DNA of 64,000 nt. Origin: Peptoniphilus senegalensis JC140 (lineage in GTDB: Bacteria > Bacillota > Clostridia > Tissierellales > Peptoniphilaceae). Position 1 is the first letter of the stretch; every line of letters starts with the position of its first letter. The notes under the pieces were generated by a model, which saw nothing but the letters and a program-made list of their open reading frames with translations, made no database searches and was not told the origin of the DNA. Positions 42,638 to 51,648 of this stretch are shown in pieces. The translations under genes and the position numbers were made by a program. The stretch covers positions 817,199-881,198 of the forward strand of contig NZ_HE610717.1 in NCBI RefSeq assembly GCF_000321025.1, given 5' to 3'.

Positions 42638-43666
42638 TTATTCCTCCTTATTTTTGAGCATTCCTGCAGCTACTCCTGTAAAGAGTATTATTAAAATAAC
42701 TCCTATCGAAACAATAAGTCCTATTGATGAATGAAATTTAGAAATTCCATTTGCAAGTACCCCAAATATTGCAGATATTGAGTACAAAATCACAACGGTT
42801 TGTCTTTGATTTAGACCCATTCTTAATAGTCTGTGATGAAGATGTCCCTTATCTGCTTCTACTATGGACTTGCCTGATAATTTCCTTCTTACCATTGCAA
42901 ATGCGGTGTCAAATACTGGCACTCCTAAAATTACTACTGGCACGAAGATCATAAGTATTGCTGCTTGTTTTAAAAATCCAGAAATACTTATATAAGATAG
43001 CATAAATCCAAGATATAAGGCTCCAGTATCTCCCATAAATATTTTTGCTGGATTAAAGTTAAAGGGTAAAAATCCAAGACAAGCACCTGCCACAAGGGCA
43101 CAAACTAAGCTCACATCATATCTTCCCATTTGATATGTGATGAAAAACATTGAAATTGCACATATCATTGAAACTCCAGAGGCAAGCCCATCTAGTCCAT
43201 CTATTAAATTTATTGTATTCGTAATTCCACATACCCAAAAAATTGTAACTGGTATGGAAAGCATATTTAAAATAAGAAGTGCATCTTCATAGTCAAAGGG
43301 ATTTGTGAAAAATTCAATTTTCATTCCACCAATTATAAGTATTATGGCTGCGAGAATTTGAAAGCCAAATTTTAATTTTGGGCTCAAATCATATTTGTCA
43401 TCATAAAGACCAGATAATGCAATTACAAGTGAACTTATAATCGCCATAATAAGTGATTTATTTATTGGTAAAAATACAAGCATTAAAATTGTGACGCTTA
43501 TTACCATTGCTATTCCGCCACCAACTGGTATTGGTTTTTTGTGCACCCTTCTCGAATCCTTTGGCACATCTAAAAATCCCTTCTTTTTTGCAAGCCTTAT
43601 TACAAAGGGCATTTGTAAAAATGTCAAAATAAAAGCTGCCAAAAAAGGAACTAAATAATCATACAT
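42638..43666 (-). CDS. tagO: WecA/TagO-type GlcNAc-1-phosphate transferase
   Basis: A 342-residue polytopic membrane protein (about 10-11 helices) moving GlcNAc-1-phosphate onto undecaprenyl phosphate, the first step of wall polymer synthesis. LSGLYDDKYDLSPKLKF near residue 85 is the Asp-rich metal/substrate motif, NTINLIDGLDGLASG near 150 the second, and a late HLHHRLLRMGL near 275 the cytosolic His motif. It is next to the UDP-GlcNAc 2-epimerase, as expected for linkage-unit synthesis. Confidence 0.93.
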   Translation of the reverse strand: MYDYLVPFLAAFILTFLQMPFVIRLAKKKGFLDVPKDSRRVHKKPIPVGGGIAMVISVTILMLVFLPINKSLIMAIISSLVIALSGLYDDKYDLSPKLKFGFQILAAIILIIGGMKIEFFTNPFDYEDALLILNMLSIPVTIFWVCGITNTINLIDGLDGLASGVSMICAISMFFITYQMGRYDVSLVCALVAGACLGFLPFNFNPAKIFMGDTGALYLGFMLSYISISGFLKQAAILMIFVPVVILGVPVFDTAFAMVRRKLSGKSIVEADKGHLHHRLLRMGLNQRQTVVILYSISAIFGVLANGISKFHSSIGLIVSIGVILIILFTGVAAGMLKNKEE

Positions 43667-43675
43667 AATAACCTC

Positions 43676-44302
43676 TTACTTTGTTCCAAATAATCTGTCT
43701 CCTGCATCTCCAAGTCCAGGAACTATATATCCATCTTCATTTAATTTTTCATCTAATGCAGCAATATAAATTTCTACATCGGGATGAGCTTCTAAAACTG
43801 CATCTAATCCTTCTGGTGCTGCCAAAAGATTTATCGACTTAATATTTTTTGCACCATTTCTCTTTAATTCGTCAATTGCTTCTATTAGTGAACCTCCAGT
43901 TGCAAGCATTGGATCAACAATAATCATTTGCCTTGATGCAACATCTTTAGGTAATTTTGAGTAATAAGTAACTGGTTTTAGAGTTTCAGGGTCTCTATAC
44001 ATTCCTATGTGACCAACTCTTGCTGCTGGAATTATTGTAAGAAGTCCTTCTAGCATTCCAAGTCCTGCTCTTAAAATAGGAACTATTCCAATTTTTTTGC
44101 CAGAAATCATCTTTCCCATAGTCTTTGCAATAGGAGTTTCAATTTCAACAGCTTCTGTTTCTAAATCTCTTGTAACTTCGTAACCCATAAGTGTTGCAAT
44201 TTCGTTTACAAGTTGTCTAAATTCCATAGAGCTAGTTTCTTTTTTCCTAAGAATTGTCATTTTATGATCAATAAGTGGATGTTTTATTATTGTGTATCCC
44301 AT
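43676..44302 (-). CDS. upp: Uracil phosphoribosyltransferase
   Basis: A 208-residue salvage enzyme making UMP from uracil and PRPP. The PRPP loop is [17 protein letters not shown] near residue 125, and the uracil-binding end [18 protein letters not shown] is intact. It lies one base after rpiB, in a run of closely spaced genes (tsaC, rpiB, upp, tagO, wecB). Confidence 0.97.
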   Translation of the reverse strand: MGYTIIKHPLIDHKMTILRKKETSSMEFRQLVNEIATLMGYEVTRDLETEAVEIETPIAKTMGKMISGKKIGIVPILRAGLGMLEGLLTIIPAARVGHIGMYRDPETLKPVTYYSKLPKDVASRQMIIVDPMLATGGSLIEAIDELKRNGAKNIKSINLLAAPEGLDAVLEAHPDVEIYIAALDEKLNEDGYIVPGLGDAGDRLFGTK

Positions 44303-44303
44303 A

Positions 44304-44735
44304 TTATTCCTCCTCGATTTTATTCACTCTATTAATGTGTCTTCCGCCTTCAAATTTTTCATTTAAAAAGGCATCTACTATTTCAAGGGCCATATCGTGA
44401 CCAATTAGCCTTGCTCCCATGGCAAGTACATTTGCGTCATTGTGACGTCTTGCAAGCCTTGCAGAATAAGATTCAGAGCAAAGCGCAGCTCTTATCCCTT
44501 TAACTTTATTCGCAGAAATAGAGATTCCAATTCCAGAGCCACAGATAACTATTCCAAAGTCCATCTTATTATCTACAACTTCGTGACCAACTGCATGACC
44601 ATAGTCTGGGTAATCTACACGATTATCGTCAAAGGGTCCCATATCCTTAACTTCAATATTTTTTTCTTCTAGGTACTTTATTAGGTCTTTTTTTAAATAA
44701 AATCCTGCGTGGTCAGAGCCAATTGCTATTTTCAT
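44304..44735 (-). CDS. rpiB: Ribose-5-phosphate isomerase B
   Basis: A 143-residue isomerase of ribose 5-phosphate and ribulose 5-phosphate. [16 protein letters not shown] near residue 6, [19 protein letters not shown] near 62 (active-site Cys) and the [15 protein letters not shown] block near 100 are typical. It sits 8 bases after the tsaC gene. Confidence 0.96.
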   Translation of the reverse strand: MKIAIGSDHAGFYLKKDLIKYLEEKNIEVKDMGPFDDNRVDYPDYGHAVGHEVVDNKMDFGIVICGSGIGISISANKVKGIRAALCSESYSARLARRHNDANVLAMGARLIGHDMALEIVDAFLNEKFEGGRHINRVNKIEEE

Positions 44736-44743
44736 TTTTCCTC

Positions 44744-45799
44744 CTAAATTCTCATTACAACTTTTCCGCTACAAGCTTTAAGAAGTCTATTCATAATGCT
44801 TAAACCCATTCCCCTAAGCTCGAAACCTTCGGCGAAAATAATGTCTACATTTTCTTCATCGCATCTTCTAAGTGCGTCAAATAGGTTTGATGCAACTTCT
44901 TCAAGATGATCTCTACTTCCTAAATTAACTAGAAGTTTTATATCTAAATTCTTGTACTCTTCATAAGTTTCATCAGTTGCAAGGACTGCAATTTTTTTAT
45001 CCTTATTTTCACTAATATTTTTTTTAATTTCATTTACAACTTTATCTAGTCTTCCACCAAAACAAATTGCCTCTGCTCTTGGAGCATAATGCCTATATTT
45101 TTGTCCTGGAGATTTTGGAATTTCTCCACTTTTTGAATCAATTGTAGCACTGTCAATTGTTATATTTTCATCTATTTCTCTTAAATCTTCTAAAGTTATT
45201 TTCCCTGGTCTTAAAATCATAGGCGGATCAGCTGTGACATCTAAGACTGTGGATTCAATTCCAACTACAGAATGGCCACCATCCACAATTATGTCTACCC
45301 TTCCATTTAAGTCTTCTATAACATGTTCAACTTTAGTTGGAGAAGGTCTGCCAGATAAGTTTGCAGAAGGAGCTGCCACTGGAAAGTCTACTGCTTTTAA
45401 AATAGCATGAGCAATTTCATTACTTGGCTCTCTTATAGCAACTGTATCAAGTCCACCTGTTGCTTCATCTGGAATGATTGCAGCTCTCTTAAAAATAATT
45501 GTAAGAGGTCCTGGCCAGAATTTTTCAATACATTTTTTTGCCACATCAGGAATTTCTGCAACTAATTCATCAAGCTGAGAATTTTCTGCAATGTGAAGTA
45601 TTAGTGGATTGTCGCTAGGTCTACCCTTTGCTTCATATATTTTTTTGCAGGCTCTCTTGTTAAGTCCATTTCCACCAAGTCCATATACTGTTTCTGTTGG
45701 AAGGACAACAAGACCTCCATCTTTTAAAGTGTCACTAATTTTTTTGAGATAAATTTTATCTTTTGCATTTCCTTTAAATTTAATAATATCTGTTTTCAA
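44744..45799 (-). CDS. tsaC: Threonylcarbamoyl-AMP synthase (Sua5/YwlC)
   Basis: A 351-residue long-form Sua5 that makes threonylcarbamoyl-AMP for t6A37 tRNA modification. The YrdC domain (about residues 15-205) shows VVLPTETVYGLGG, KGRPSDNPLILHI and FPVAAPSANLSG. The linker and C-terminal Sua5 domain (PGQKYRHYAP near 227) are present. It leads the tsaC-rpiB-upp-tagO-wecB gene string. Confidence 0.96.
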   Translation of the reverse strand: MKTDIIKFKGNAKDKIYLKKISDTLKDGGLVVLPTETVYGLGGNGLNKRACKKIYEAKGRPSDNPLILHIAENSQLDELVAEIPDVAKKCIEKFWPGPLTIIFKRAAIIPDEATGGLDTVAIREPSNEIAHAILKAVDFPVAAPSANLSGRPSPTKVEHVIEDLNGRVDIIVDGGHSVVGIESTVLDVTADPPMILRPGKITLEDLREIDENITIDSATIDSKSGEIPKSPGQKYRHYAPRAEAICFGGRLDKVVNEIKKNISENKDKKIAVLATDETYEEYKNLDIKLLVNLGSRDHLEEVASNLFDALRRCDEENVDIIFAEGFELRGMGLSIMNRLLKACSGKVVMRI

Positions 45800-45852
45800 A
45801 AAAACACCTCTATTCTTTACATTATACCAAGAAGAGAAGTGTTTTTTAATAG

Positions 45853-47049
45853 TTAATCCTTATTTAATTTATTGTGAGGGATAATTTTTCCACTTTTAAT
45901 ATTTTCTTTGAATTCTTTCATTATTTTTTCAAATACTTCATCGTTCTTTAAAATTTCAAGGCCAACTTCGACTATGGCAGCAATAACTTTTTTCATTTGA
46001 CTAAAGGCATAGTCAGTCATAGTTGCATCTCTAAGTTCAACTGTGTGACCACTTACGTCTTCATCTGCAATTTTAAAATAACCATGAAGAGTTGGAATTT
46101 CGTGAGAAATATTTCCCGCATCAGTTGAGCCTTTGTTAAGCTCTTCATCTTTTATTTCTTCATCAAGATACTTTTTCATTTTTTCTCTTAAAACTTCATT
46201 GAAGTGAAGATTTCTAACTGTGTTGTCATTACCCTTTTCATATTCAGAAATTTTAACTTGGCAACCTGTTGCAAGAGCTGCTCCTCTTGCACAATTTTCT
46301 AATTTCTCTAAAATTTCTAATAAATCTTTTTTCTCCGGGCTTCTTGCATAAAATCTTGAGTCAGTGTAATCAGGAATAATATTTGCCGCCTTGCCGCCAT
46401 CTTTTATTATTCCATGGATTCTCGCCCCGTCCTTAGTCTCTTGTCTAAGAGCATTTATTGCTGAAAACAAAATTATTTGTGCATCAAGGGCATTTATGCC
46501 CTTTTCAGGAGCATCTGCTGCGTGAGAAGTTTTGCCGAAAAATTCAAACCTTCTAGTTGAAAGGGCAAGGGAATTTGGAGTAAGTGCATTATAAGATGCT
46601 GGATGCATTTCAATTGCTACATCTACATCATCTAACTCATTAGAGTTTGCAATTTCAATTTTTGTTCCGCCAATTTCTTCTGCAGCCGTTCCAAAAACTA
46701 TTACTCTGCCGCCAATTTCGTCAATTAGTTTTGAAAGAACTATACCTGCTCCAGTTGCCGTTGCCCCTAAGATATTGTGTCCACAACCGTGACCAATTCC
46801 TGGCAAAGCATCATATTCTGACAAATAGGAAATTGTCCTTCCCTCTTTCTTTGAATCGTAAACTGCCTTAAAGGAAGTTTCGCAATCCATGTAGGGACAT
46901 TCAACTTCAAATCCATGCTTTTTTAATAAGTCTATGTGAGCCTTTGAAGATTTATATTCTTCAAAGCCTAATTCTGGATTTTCATATATAAATTTTCTAA
47001 GTTCATCTAATTGTTCTGAAATATTTTCTACTTCTTTTAATATATCCAT
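45853..47049 (-). CDS. M20-family amidohydrolase
   Basis: A 398-residue metallopeptidase-family hydrolase, probably cytosolic. Metal-binding parts are GIGHGCGHNILGAT near residue 92, AAEEIGGTK near 125 and IEMHPASYN near 148; KTSHAADAPEKGINALDA near 185 is the dimerisation/lid region. Relatives (AbgB/PatA-like) cleave N-acyl or aminobenzoyl-glutamate amides, but the substrate cannot be assigned. It lies 7 bases downstream of the sulfatase gene. Confidence 0.88.
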   Translation of the reverse strand: MDILKEVENISEQLDELRKFIYENPELGFEEYKSSKAHIDLLKKHGFEVECPYMDCETSFKAVYDSKKEGRTISYLSEYDALPGIGHGCGHNILGATATGAGIVLSKLIDEIGGRVIVFGTAAEEIGGTKIEIANSNELDDVDVAIEMHPASYNALTPNSLALSTRRFEFFGKTSHAADAPEKGINALDAQIILFSAINALRQETKDGARIHGIIKDGGKAANIIPDYTDSRFYARSPEKKDLLEILEKLENCARGAALATGCQVKISEYEKGNDNTVRNLHFNEVLREKMKKYLDEEIKDEELNKGSTDAGNISHEIPTLHGYFKIADEDVSGHTVELRDATMTDYAFSQMKKVIAAIVEVGLEILKNDEVFEKIMKEFKENIKSGKIIPHNKLNKD

Positions 47050-47056
47050 AACTCAC

Positions 47057-48907
47057 CTACTCATTAATTCTGTAATATTCATACTTCTTGTAATCTTCGT
47101 AATTTTTCTTTGCCTCATCCTTGACATCATTTCTTGGGTAAGTGTTCACTCCATCAAAGACAAAATTCCTTGATATTATTGGAAGTTTCTTTCTGAGTTC
47201 TGAATTGTATATGAAGAAATTATCTACTTTATTGTAATTTAACATATCAAGGACAATAGAGGATAAATAATTTGCAGAAACTGCATTGCCATCTTGCACT
47301 TCAACATTTCCCCTATTTAAAAATGCCTTGCCACTTTCGTTGGCAACAATTACATAAGGTGTTGAATAAAATTCAATTTCCTTTTCTAAGTTATCGTGAG
47401 ATAATTTTATGCCAATTTCATCAAAGGCACTAGGTTCATTTCCAAGTCCTGGAAGGTGGTCGCCATAAAACACCATAATTGTTGGCTCTTCTAAACTCAT
47501 CATCATATCGTAAACTTCCCCAAGCATTATATCCATATCCTTAACTCCCAAGAAATAGGATCCAAAATTATTTGCAGCCTCTTCTGATAGAGAAACTGTA
47601 CATTGATAAGGTAAATTTTTTCCATATTTGTCGTAAAAATATGGGCCATGATTTTGAATGTCAAGACCATAAGAAAAAATTGGCTCATCAGAATTATTTA
47701 CAGCTTCTAAAAATCTACTTCTATAAATTTCTGAAAATTGTTTTTCAGAAACATAGCCACCTTTCATATCAGGTTCATCAATATTTTCTAAAAAATAATT
47801 ATCTTGAAAACCAAGTTTTGGATAAACATCTTGTCTTCCATAAAACCACGCAAAGCCTGGATGAAATGCCATGGTCTTGTAACCAATAGTGTTAAAGAGT
47901 CTTGGCACTGATGATACATCTCTTTTTATTGCATTAAAGGCAAAACTTTCATCAGGGGCACAGTCAACAGTTAGTGCACCAGTTAGGGCATCAAATTCTG
48001 TATCTCCAGTTCCTCCACCAAAGGATGGAGTAACAATTCTCCCATGTATAATAGAATTTTTTTGCAACTTTTTAAAATTTTCATTTGGATCATTTCCTGG
48101 CGCAAAAGAAAAATGTTCATCTTGAGATAAGTCTGTAAAGGCTTCTCCCATTATCCAAATAATATTTGGTCTTTCATTATGTTTTATAACAGAAATATCT
48201 TCTCCATGGTCAACTCTTTCACGTTTTTCCATTTCCTTTTCATTGTAACCTTCTGGTGGTCTAACAAAGGATTTTTTCAAATTAAATAAAAAGGTATAAT
48301 TAAACCCTTTTGAATTAAAATGGTCTATTAAATTATAAGTATTCCCACTTAGAGGAAGTTTATAATATATTGCATCTCTAGAATAAACAAAATTAAATAA
48401 AAGCGTTGAGGAAATTATAATAGAAACAATAGCTATTAATCTGTCACTTATTTTTAATTTTTCATCCTTAAAAAACATTGAAAGAAAAATTAAAATAATA
48501 AGGCTTGCCACAAAAATTATTAGAGAAGTAAAATCTGGCCTGTAAGAGTTTTGGGACATTTTAAGTGCCTCAAAGGATAGAGCAATATCTGACACTCTAA
48601 AGGGTGCGTTTCTATAAATTACCTTGGTTCTGTGAACTATAAATAATATTAAATATAATAATGAGTTAAGTATTAGTGCAAATCTTCTTCTGCCAAAAAT
48701 TCCTTGAAATAAAATTCCTGTGAGTAAAATTGGAATAAAATTTAAAAGTAATACAAGAGGACTTCTAACGATCTTTTCCATAATAGAAGCCTCGCTTGGT
48801 GCCAAAAGTAACATGGCAAAAGTTAAAATAAAAGCAAATAAAATTTGGCTTAAAATATCTATAAAATTAAAGCTTCGCACTTCTTTATTCTTTTCTTTAT
48901 TAAACAA
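47057..48907 (-). CDS. LTA-synthase-like membrane sulfatase
   Basis: About 616 residues: five N-terminal helices (to about residue 190) and an extracellular alkaline-phosphatase-fold domain from ~250. WIMGEAFTDLSQ near 255 carries the nucleophile Thr; GGTGDTEFDALTG near 295, DIQNHGPYFYD near 455 and VFYGDHLPGLG near 520 complete the metal site. It probably transfers glycerol phosphate or phosphoethanolamine groups onto wall polymers. The start chosen is TTG 7 bases after GGAAGGTGA; a longer in-frame extension crosses a TATAAT promoter-like element and has no SD. Confidence 0.88.
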   Translation of the reverse strand: MFNKEKNKEVRSFNFIDILSQILFAFILTFAMLLLAPSEASIMEKIVRSPLVLLLNFIPILLTGILFQGIFGRRRFALILNSLLYLILFIVHRTKVIYRNAPFRVSDIALSFEALKMSQNSYRPDFTSLIIFVASLIILIFLSMFFKDEKLKISDRLIAIVSIIISSTLLFNFVYSRDAIYYKLPLSGNTYNLIDHFNSKGFNYTFLFNLKKSFVRPPEGYNEKEMEKRERVDHGEDISVIKHNERPNIIWIMGEAFTDLSQDEHFSFAPGNDPNENFKKLQKNSIIHGRIVTPSFGGGTGDTEFDALTGALTVDCAPDESFAFNAIKRDVSSVPRLFNTIGYKTMAFHPGFAWFYGRQDVYPKLGFQDNYFLENIDEPDMKGGYVSEKQFSEIYRSRFLEAVNNSDEPIFSYGLDIQNHGPYFYDKYGKNLPYQCTVSLSEEAANNFGSYFLGVKDMDIMLGEVYDMMMSLEEPTIMVFYGDHLPGLGNEPSAFDEIGIKLSHDNLEKEIEFYSTPYVIVANESGKAFLNRGNVEVQDGNAVSANYLSSIVLDMLNYNKVDNFFIYNSELRKKLPIISRNFVFDGVNTYPRNDVKDEAKKNYEDYKKYEYYRINE

Positions 48908-48997
48908 AAAATCACCTTCCAGTAGTAAATTATATAATATTTCGTAAAATTTTTGGGGTTTTTTTATAATATTAAAAAACAAATATACTTTAAGGAA

Positions 48998-49026
48998 AAA
49001 TAAAAAGCCCTAGGCGGACTTTTCAT
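48998..49026 (-). terminator. Terminator of the hydroxyacid dehydrogenase gene
   Basis: AAGTCC, loop, GGGCTT form a short stem (one G-U) followed by TTTTATTTTT on the minus strand, a few bases after the stop codon. Confidence 0.7.
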
Positions 49027-49031
49027 TAATT

Positions 49032-49937
49032 TTATTTTATTGGCAAAGTGTCTTTTATTGTCTTGACAGACTTATTCCACTTTTCAGTTTCTTCTTCATT
49101 TAGTTCCAATTCATAATCTCCAAGAATACCATCTCTCCCAACAATAGCCGGATGTCCAATATAACATCCATCCTTTTCTGAATAAGATGACACTGGTAAA
49201 ATCGTCTTAGCATCTTGGAAAATTGTTTCAATTACAATTGAAGTTGAATTTGCAATTCCATAAGAAGTATATCCCTTTGCTTTTATAGTTTCAAAGGCTC
49301 TAATTTTTGTTTCTTCTTCAATTTTTTTGCAAGTTTCTTTGTCCAAAATTTCATAAATTGGTTTTGTTGCAATAGAAACTTGAGACCATGCAACGAATTG
49401 ACTGTTTCCATGTTCTGCTATTACATATCCATCAACAGAATTTGGGTCTATATTTAGCTTTCTTGCAACAGCATTTTTCATTCTTGCTGTATCCAAAATA
49501 GTACCTGTGCCAATAACTCTTTCTCTTGGTACACCAGATAATTTTTGCAAATAATCTGCAATTACATCACAAGGATTTGTTATACTTACAATTATTCCCT
49601 TGAAGTTTGATTCTTTTATTTTTTTGCCCCATTCTTCTGCACAAGTTTTTGTATATTTGAATTCCAATAATCTATCATTATTCTTTTGTAAAATAGTAAT
49701 GTCGCCAGGAGCAAACACAATTATATCTGACTCATCTAAATTTTTTAAACTTCCTGCAACAATATTTATGTGACCATTTCTTCTCACAAAACCATCAGAC
49801 AAATCACTTACTTCAGCCTCTGCCAAGCCTTCTTTTTTGTCAAATAAAAATAATGTGTCGCATAAAGATCTCTCAACAATTGTATGTGCAAGAGTTGCAC
49901 CAACATTTCCTAAGCCTATTATAGATATTTTTCTCAT
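49032..49937 (-). CDS. L-2-hydroxyisocaproate/L-lactate dehydrogenase family
   Basis: About 301 residues, LDH/MDH fold. IIGLGNVGATLAHT near residue 6 binds NAD; ITNPCDVI near 120, IGTGTILDTARMKNAV near 145 and EHGNSQFVAWS near 178 hold the catalytic residues. The ...HGNI, GTGTILDTARM and KGYTSYGIA pieces match L-2-hydroxyisocaproate dehydrogenase better than standard L-lactate dehydrogenase, so branched-chain 2-oxoacid reduction is likely, in keeping with amino-acid fermentation. GGAGGATAAA precedes the ATG; the longer start has none. It stands alone. Confidence 0.85.
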   Translation of the reverse strand: MRKISIIGLGNVGATLAHTIVERSLCDTLFLFDKKEGLAEAEVSDLSDGFVRRNGHINIVAGSLKNLDESDIIVFAPGDITILQKNNDRLLEFKYTKTCAEEWGKKIKESNFKGIIVSITNPCDVIADYLQKLSGVPRERVIGTGTILDTARMKNAVARKLNIDPNSVDGYVIAEHGNSQFVAWSQVSIATKPIYEILDKETCKKIEEETKIRAFETIKAKGYTSYGIANSTSIVIETIFQDAKTILPVSSYSEKDGCYIGHPAIVGRDGILGDYELELNEEETEKWNKSVKTIKDTLPIK

Positions 49938-50044
49938 TTTATCCTCCAATTTCTAATATAAATAATATTAACATTTTTTATTCCCATTACAAATTATAAA
50001 TTTTAACTATGAATTTTTTATAAAATATTTATAACTAATAAAGT

Positions 50045-50211
50045 AAAAAAGACTGCCGAAGCAGTCTTAGTCTCTTTTCAGAGTGAAGATTGGTATAATT
50101 TTATTATTAATCTTAGGAGTTATGGGGTATCCCAAAATCAAAGTATTTTGTTAAATGACATTTGTTATCATTAACTGTTTTTATTATAGTATATCTTTTT
50201 TTACTTGTAAA
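50045..50211 (-). ncRNA. Candidate structured RNA 1 (sRNA or leader)
   Basis: A promoter (TTTACA 50206-50211, 17 bases, TATAAT 50183-50188) and a UUCG-type terminator (AGACTGC/GCAGTCT, six T, ends 50047) bound a transcript of about 130 bases from ~50176. It has no useful open frame. It can form a 5' stem (GTTAATGA with TCATTTAAC), a CTCT-GAAA-AGAG hairpin and the terminator. It lies 110 bases before the hydroxyacid dehydrogenase on the same strand, so it may be an independent sRNA or an attenuating leader of that gene. I do not recognise a known class. Confidence 0.55.
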
Positions 50212-50439
50212 GAGTTTTTGATAAATTTTATCAATTTTATTTTATGAGAATTTATTTAAAATTTTAACTAATTGAATTTTATTTTAATTGAATCTTTCAA
50301 ATCATCTTACTATATAATTTCTCACGAAATTTATTCTCTAACTCATCATCTGGAATTTAATATATACTTTTGCCAAGACTAAACTTCTATTATTTTTTCA
50401 TAGCTTAAACAGACACTCAAATATTTTATGAAATTTTGC

Positions 50440-50562
50440 AAAAAAAATGCACCCAAAACTTTGGGCACAAGGGATTCCGGTAATTGTGATATTAAGTAAA
50501 AAGCTGGTAAACTTTAAGGGATTCTTAATAAAAAATTTCACAATTATCTTTTGCATAGTATA
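50440..50562 (-). ncRNA. Candidate structured RNA 2 before the LysR gene
   Basis: A minus-strand TATACT (50557-50562) with no good -35 precedes about 110 bases ending in a hairpin (GTGCCCAA/TTGGGTGC, two G-U) and eight T. In between, AATTGTGATATTAAG (50482-50496) pairs with CTTAATA (50524-50530) and, past a 7-base bulge, TCACAATT (50538-50545), a 15-bp stem. AAGGGATTC occurs twice inside. It has no open frame. The opposite strand is the leader/promoter of the LysR gene, so it could also be a regulatory element of that gene. No known class fits. Confidence 0.4.
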
Positions 50563-50633
50563 TAATAAAACTTGCACAAAATAAATTAATAATTATTTGT
50601 ATAGATAACAAAATTTTTTTGATAGGAGAAAGT

Positions 50634-51602
50634 ATGAATTTTGAAAGCATCTACTACTTTACAGAGCTTGCTAAAACCCTTAACATGAATGAAACTGGCG
50701 AAAAACTCTATATATCTCAACAAACTTTATCTAATCATATAAAAAGACTAGAAGACTATTACGGAACAAAATTATTTTTCAGAAAGCCAAAGCTAATGCT
50801 CACTCCAATAGGAGAAGAATATTTAAAATATGCAGAGAAAGTCTTAACTGCTGAAGCCGACATGATAAATAAAATTAGAGATATGGAAAGTGAAGATATG
50901 GGCAAACTAATTATTGGAGCTTCTTCTCCAAGAGCCGATATTTTTATCCCCTCAGTTATAGAAAAGTTTACGGAAGAATTTCCACAAGTTAATTTAGTGC
51001 TTCACGAAAAACAATCTCAAGACCTTGAAGAAATGTGCTTAGAAAATAAAATTGATATAGCCATTAGCATTGACGAAGATTATAAAAATGAAAACCTAAA
51101 GTCTCGCCTACTCTTGGAAGAAAAATTATATCTCTGTGTCAGCGATAGACTTTTGAAAAAATATGTGAAAGACCTTGAAACTTTAAAAGAAAAATCCTTA
51201 AAAAAAATTGATTTAAGAGATTTTGAAAAAGTTCCCTTTCTTCTCTATACTCAAGATAATAGAATAAGAAATCTAATCAATAAAAGCTTCAAAGAAGCTG
51301 GCGTAAAACCAAATAACTACATCGAGACTGCTTATTCTCGAATTGCCCTTGCCATCTGCAACAAGGCAATAGCAGCTGTATTCATTTCTCAAATGAATAT
51401 AAAAAGATGGATGCAGGAGTTTGGAGATGACATAAATGTATTTCCTGTTTATTCAAAAAATAAGCCAGTTACACTTGGCATCTATGCCATAAAAAATAAA
51501 AACCGCTATAGTACAAAATATGCAAAAAGGTTCATAGAACTTTTGGAAGAATATTTTGATTCCTTTAATTCAGAAAAATTAGAAAGGATTGCAAAAAAAT
51601 AA
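50634..51602 (+). CDS. LysR-family transcriptional regulator
   Basis: A 322-residue regulator. The N-terminal winged helix is SIYYFTELAKTLNMNETGEKLYI...TLSNHIKRLEDYYG (residues 4-50, split here); the rest is the two-lobed periplasmic-binding-like effector domain (LIIGASSPRADIFIPSVIE near 90). AGGAG lies 7 bases before the ATG; five upstream codons contain it. LysR proteins usually act on a divergent gene, but upstream here are only the candidate RNAs and the hydroxyacid dehydrogenase. A TTTGT-N7-ACAAA element at 50597-50613 could be its autoregulatory site. The effector is unknown. Confidence 0.9.
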   Translation: MNFESIYYFTELAKTLNMNETGEKLYISQQTLSNHIKRLEDYYGTKLFFRKPKLMLTPIGEEYLKYAEKVLTAEADMINKIRDMESEDMGKLIIGASSPRADIFIPSVIEKFTEEFPQVNLVLHEKQSQDLEEMCLENKIDIAISIDEDYKNENLKSRLLLEEKLYLCVSDRLLKKYVKDLETLKEKSLKKIDLRDFEKVPFLLYTQDNRIRNLINKSFKEAGVKPNNYIETAYSRIALAICNKAIAAVFISQMNIKRWMQEFGDDINVFPVYSKNKPVTLGIYAIKNKNRYSTKYAKRFIELLEEYFDSFNSEKLERIAKK

Positions 51603-51603
51603 A

Positions 51604-51642
51604 AATAAGGTAAGAGTTTTTTACTCCTACCTTATTTCATTT
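51604..51642. terminator. Bidirectional terminator between lysR and htrA
   Basis: AAATAAGGTA and TACCTTATTT arms with an inner GAGT/ACTC hairpin lie between the convergent LysR and HtrA genes. Confidence 0.8.
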
Positions 51643-51648
51643 GAAAAA

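Noticed and set aside
48905..48982. Longer N-terminus of the LTA-synthase-like protein
   Set aside because: The extension crosses a promoter-like TATAAT and has no ribosome binding site; the TTG at 48907 has GGAAGGTGA.
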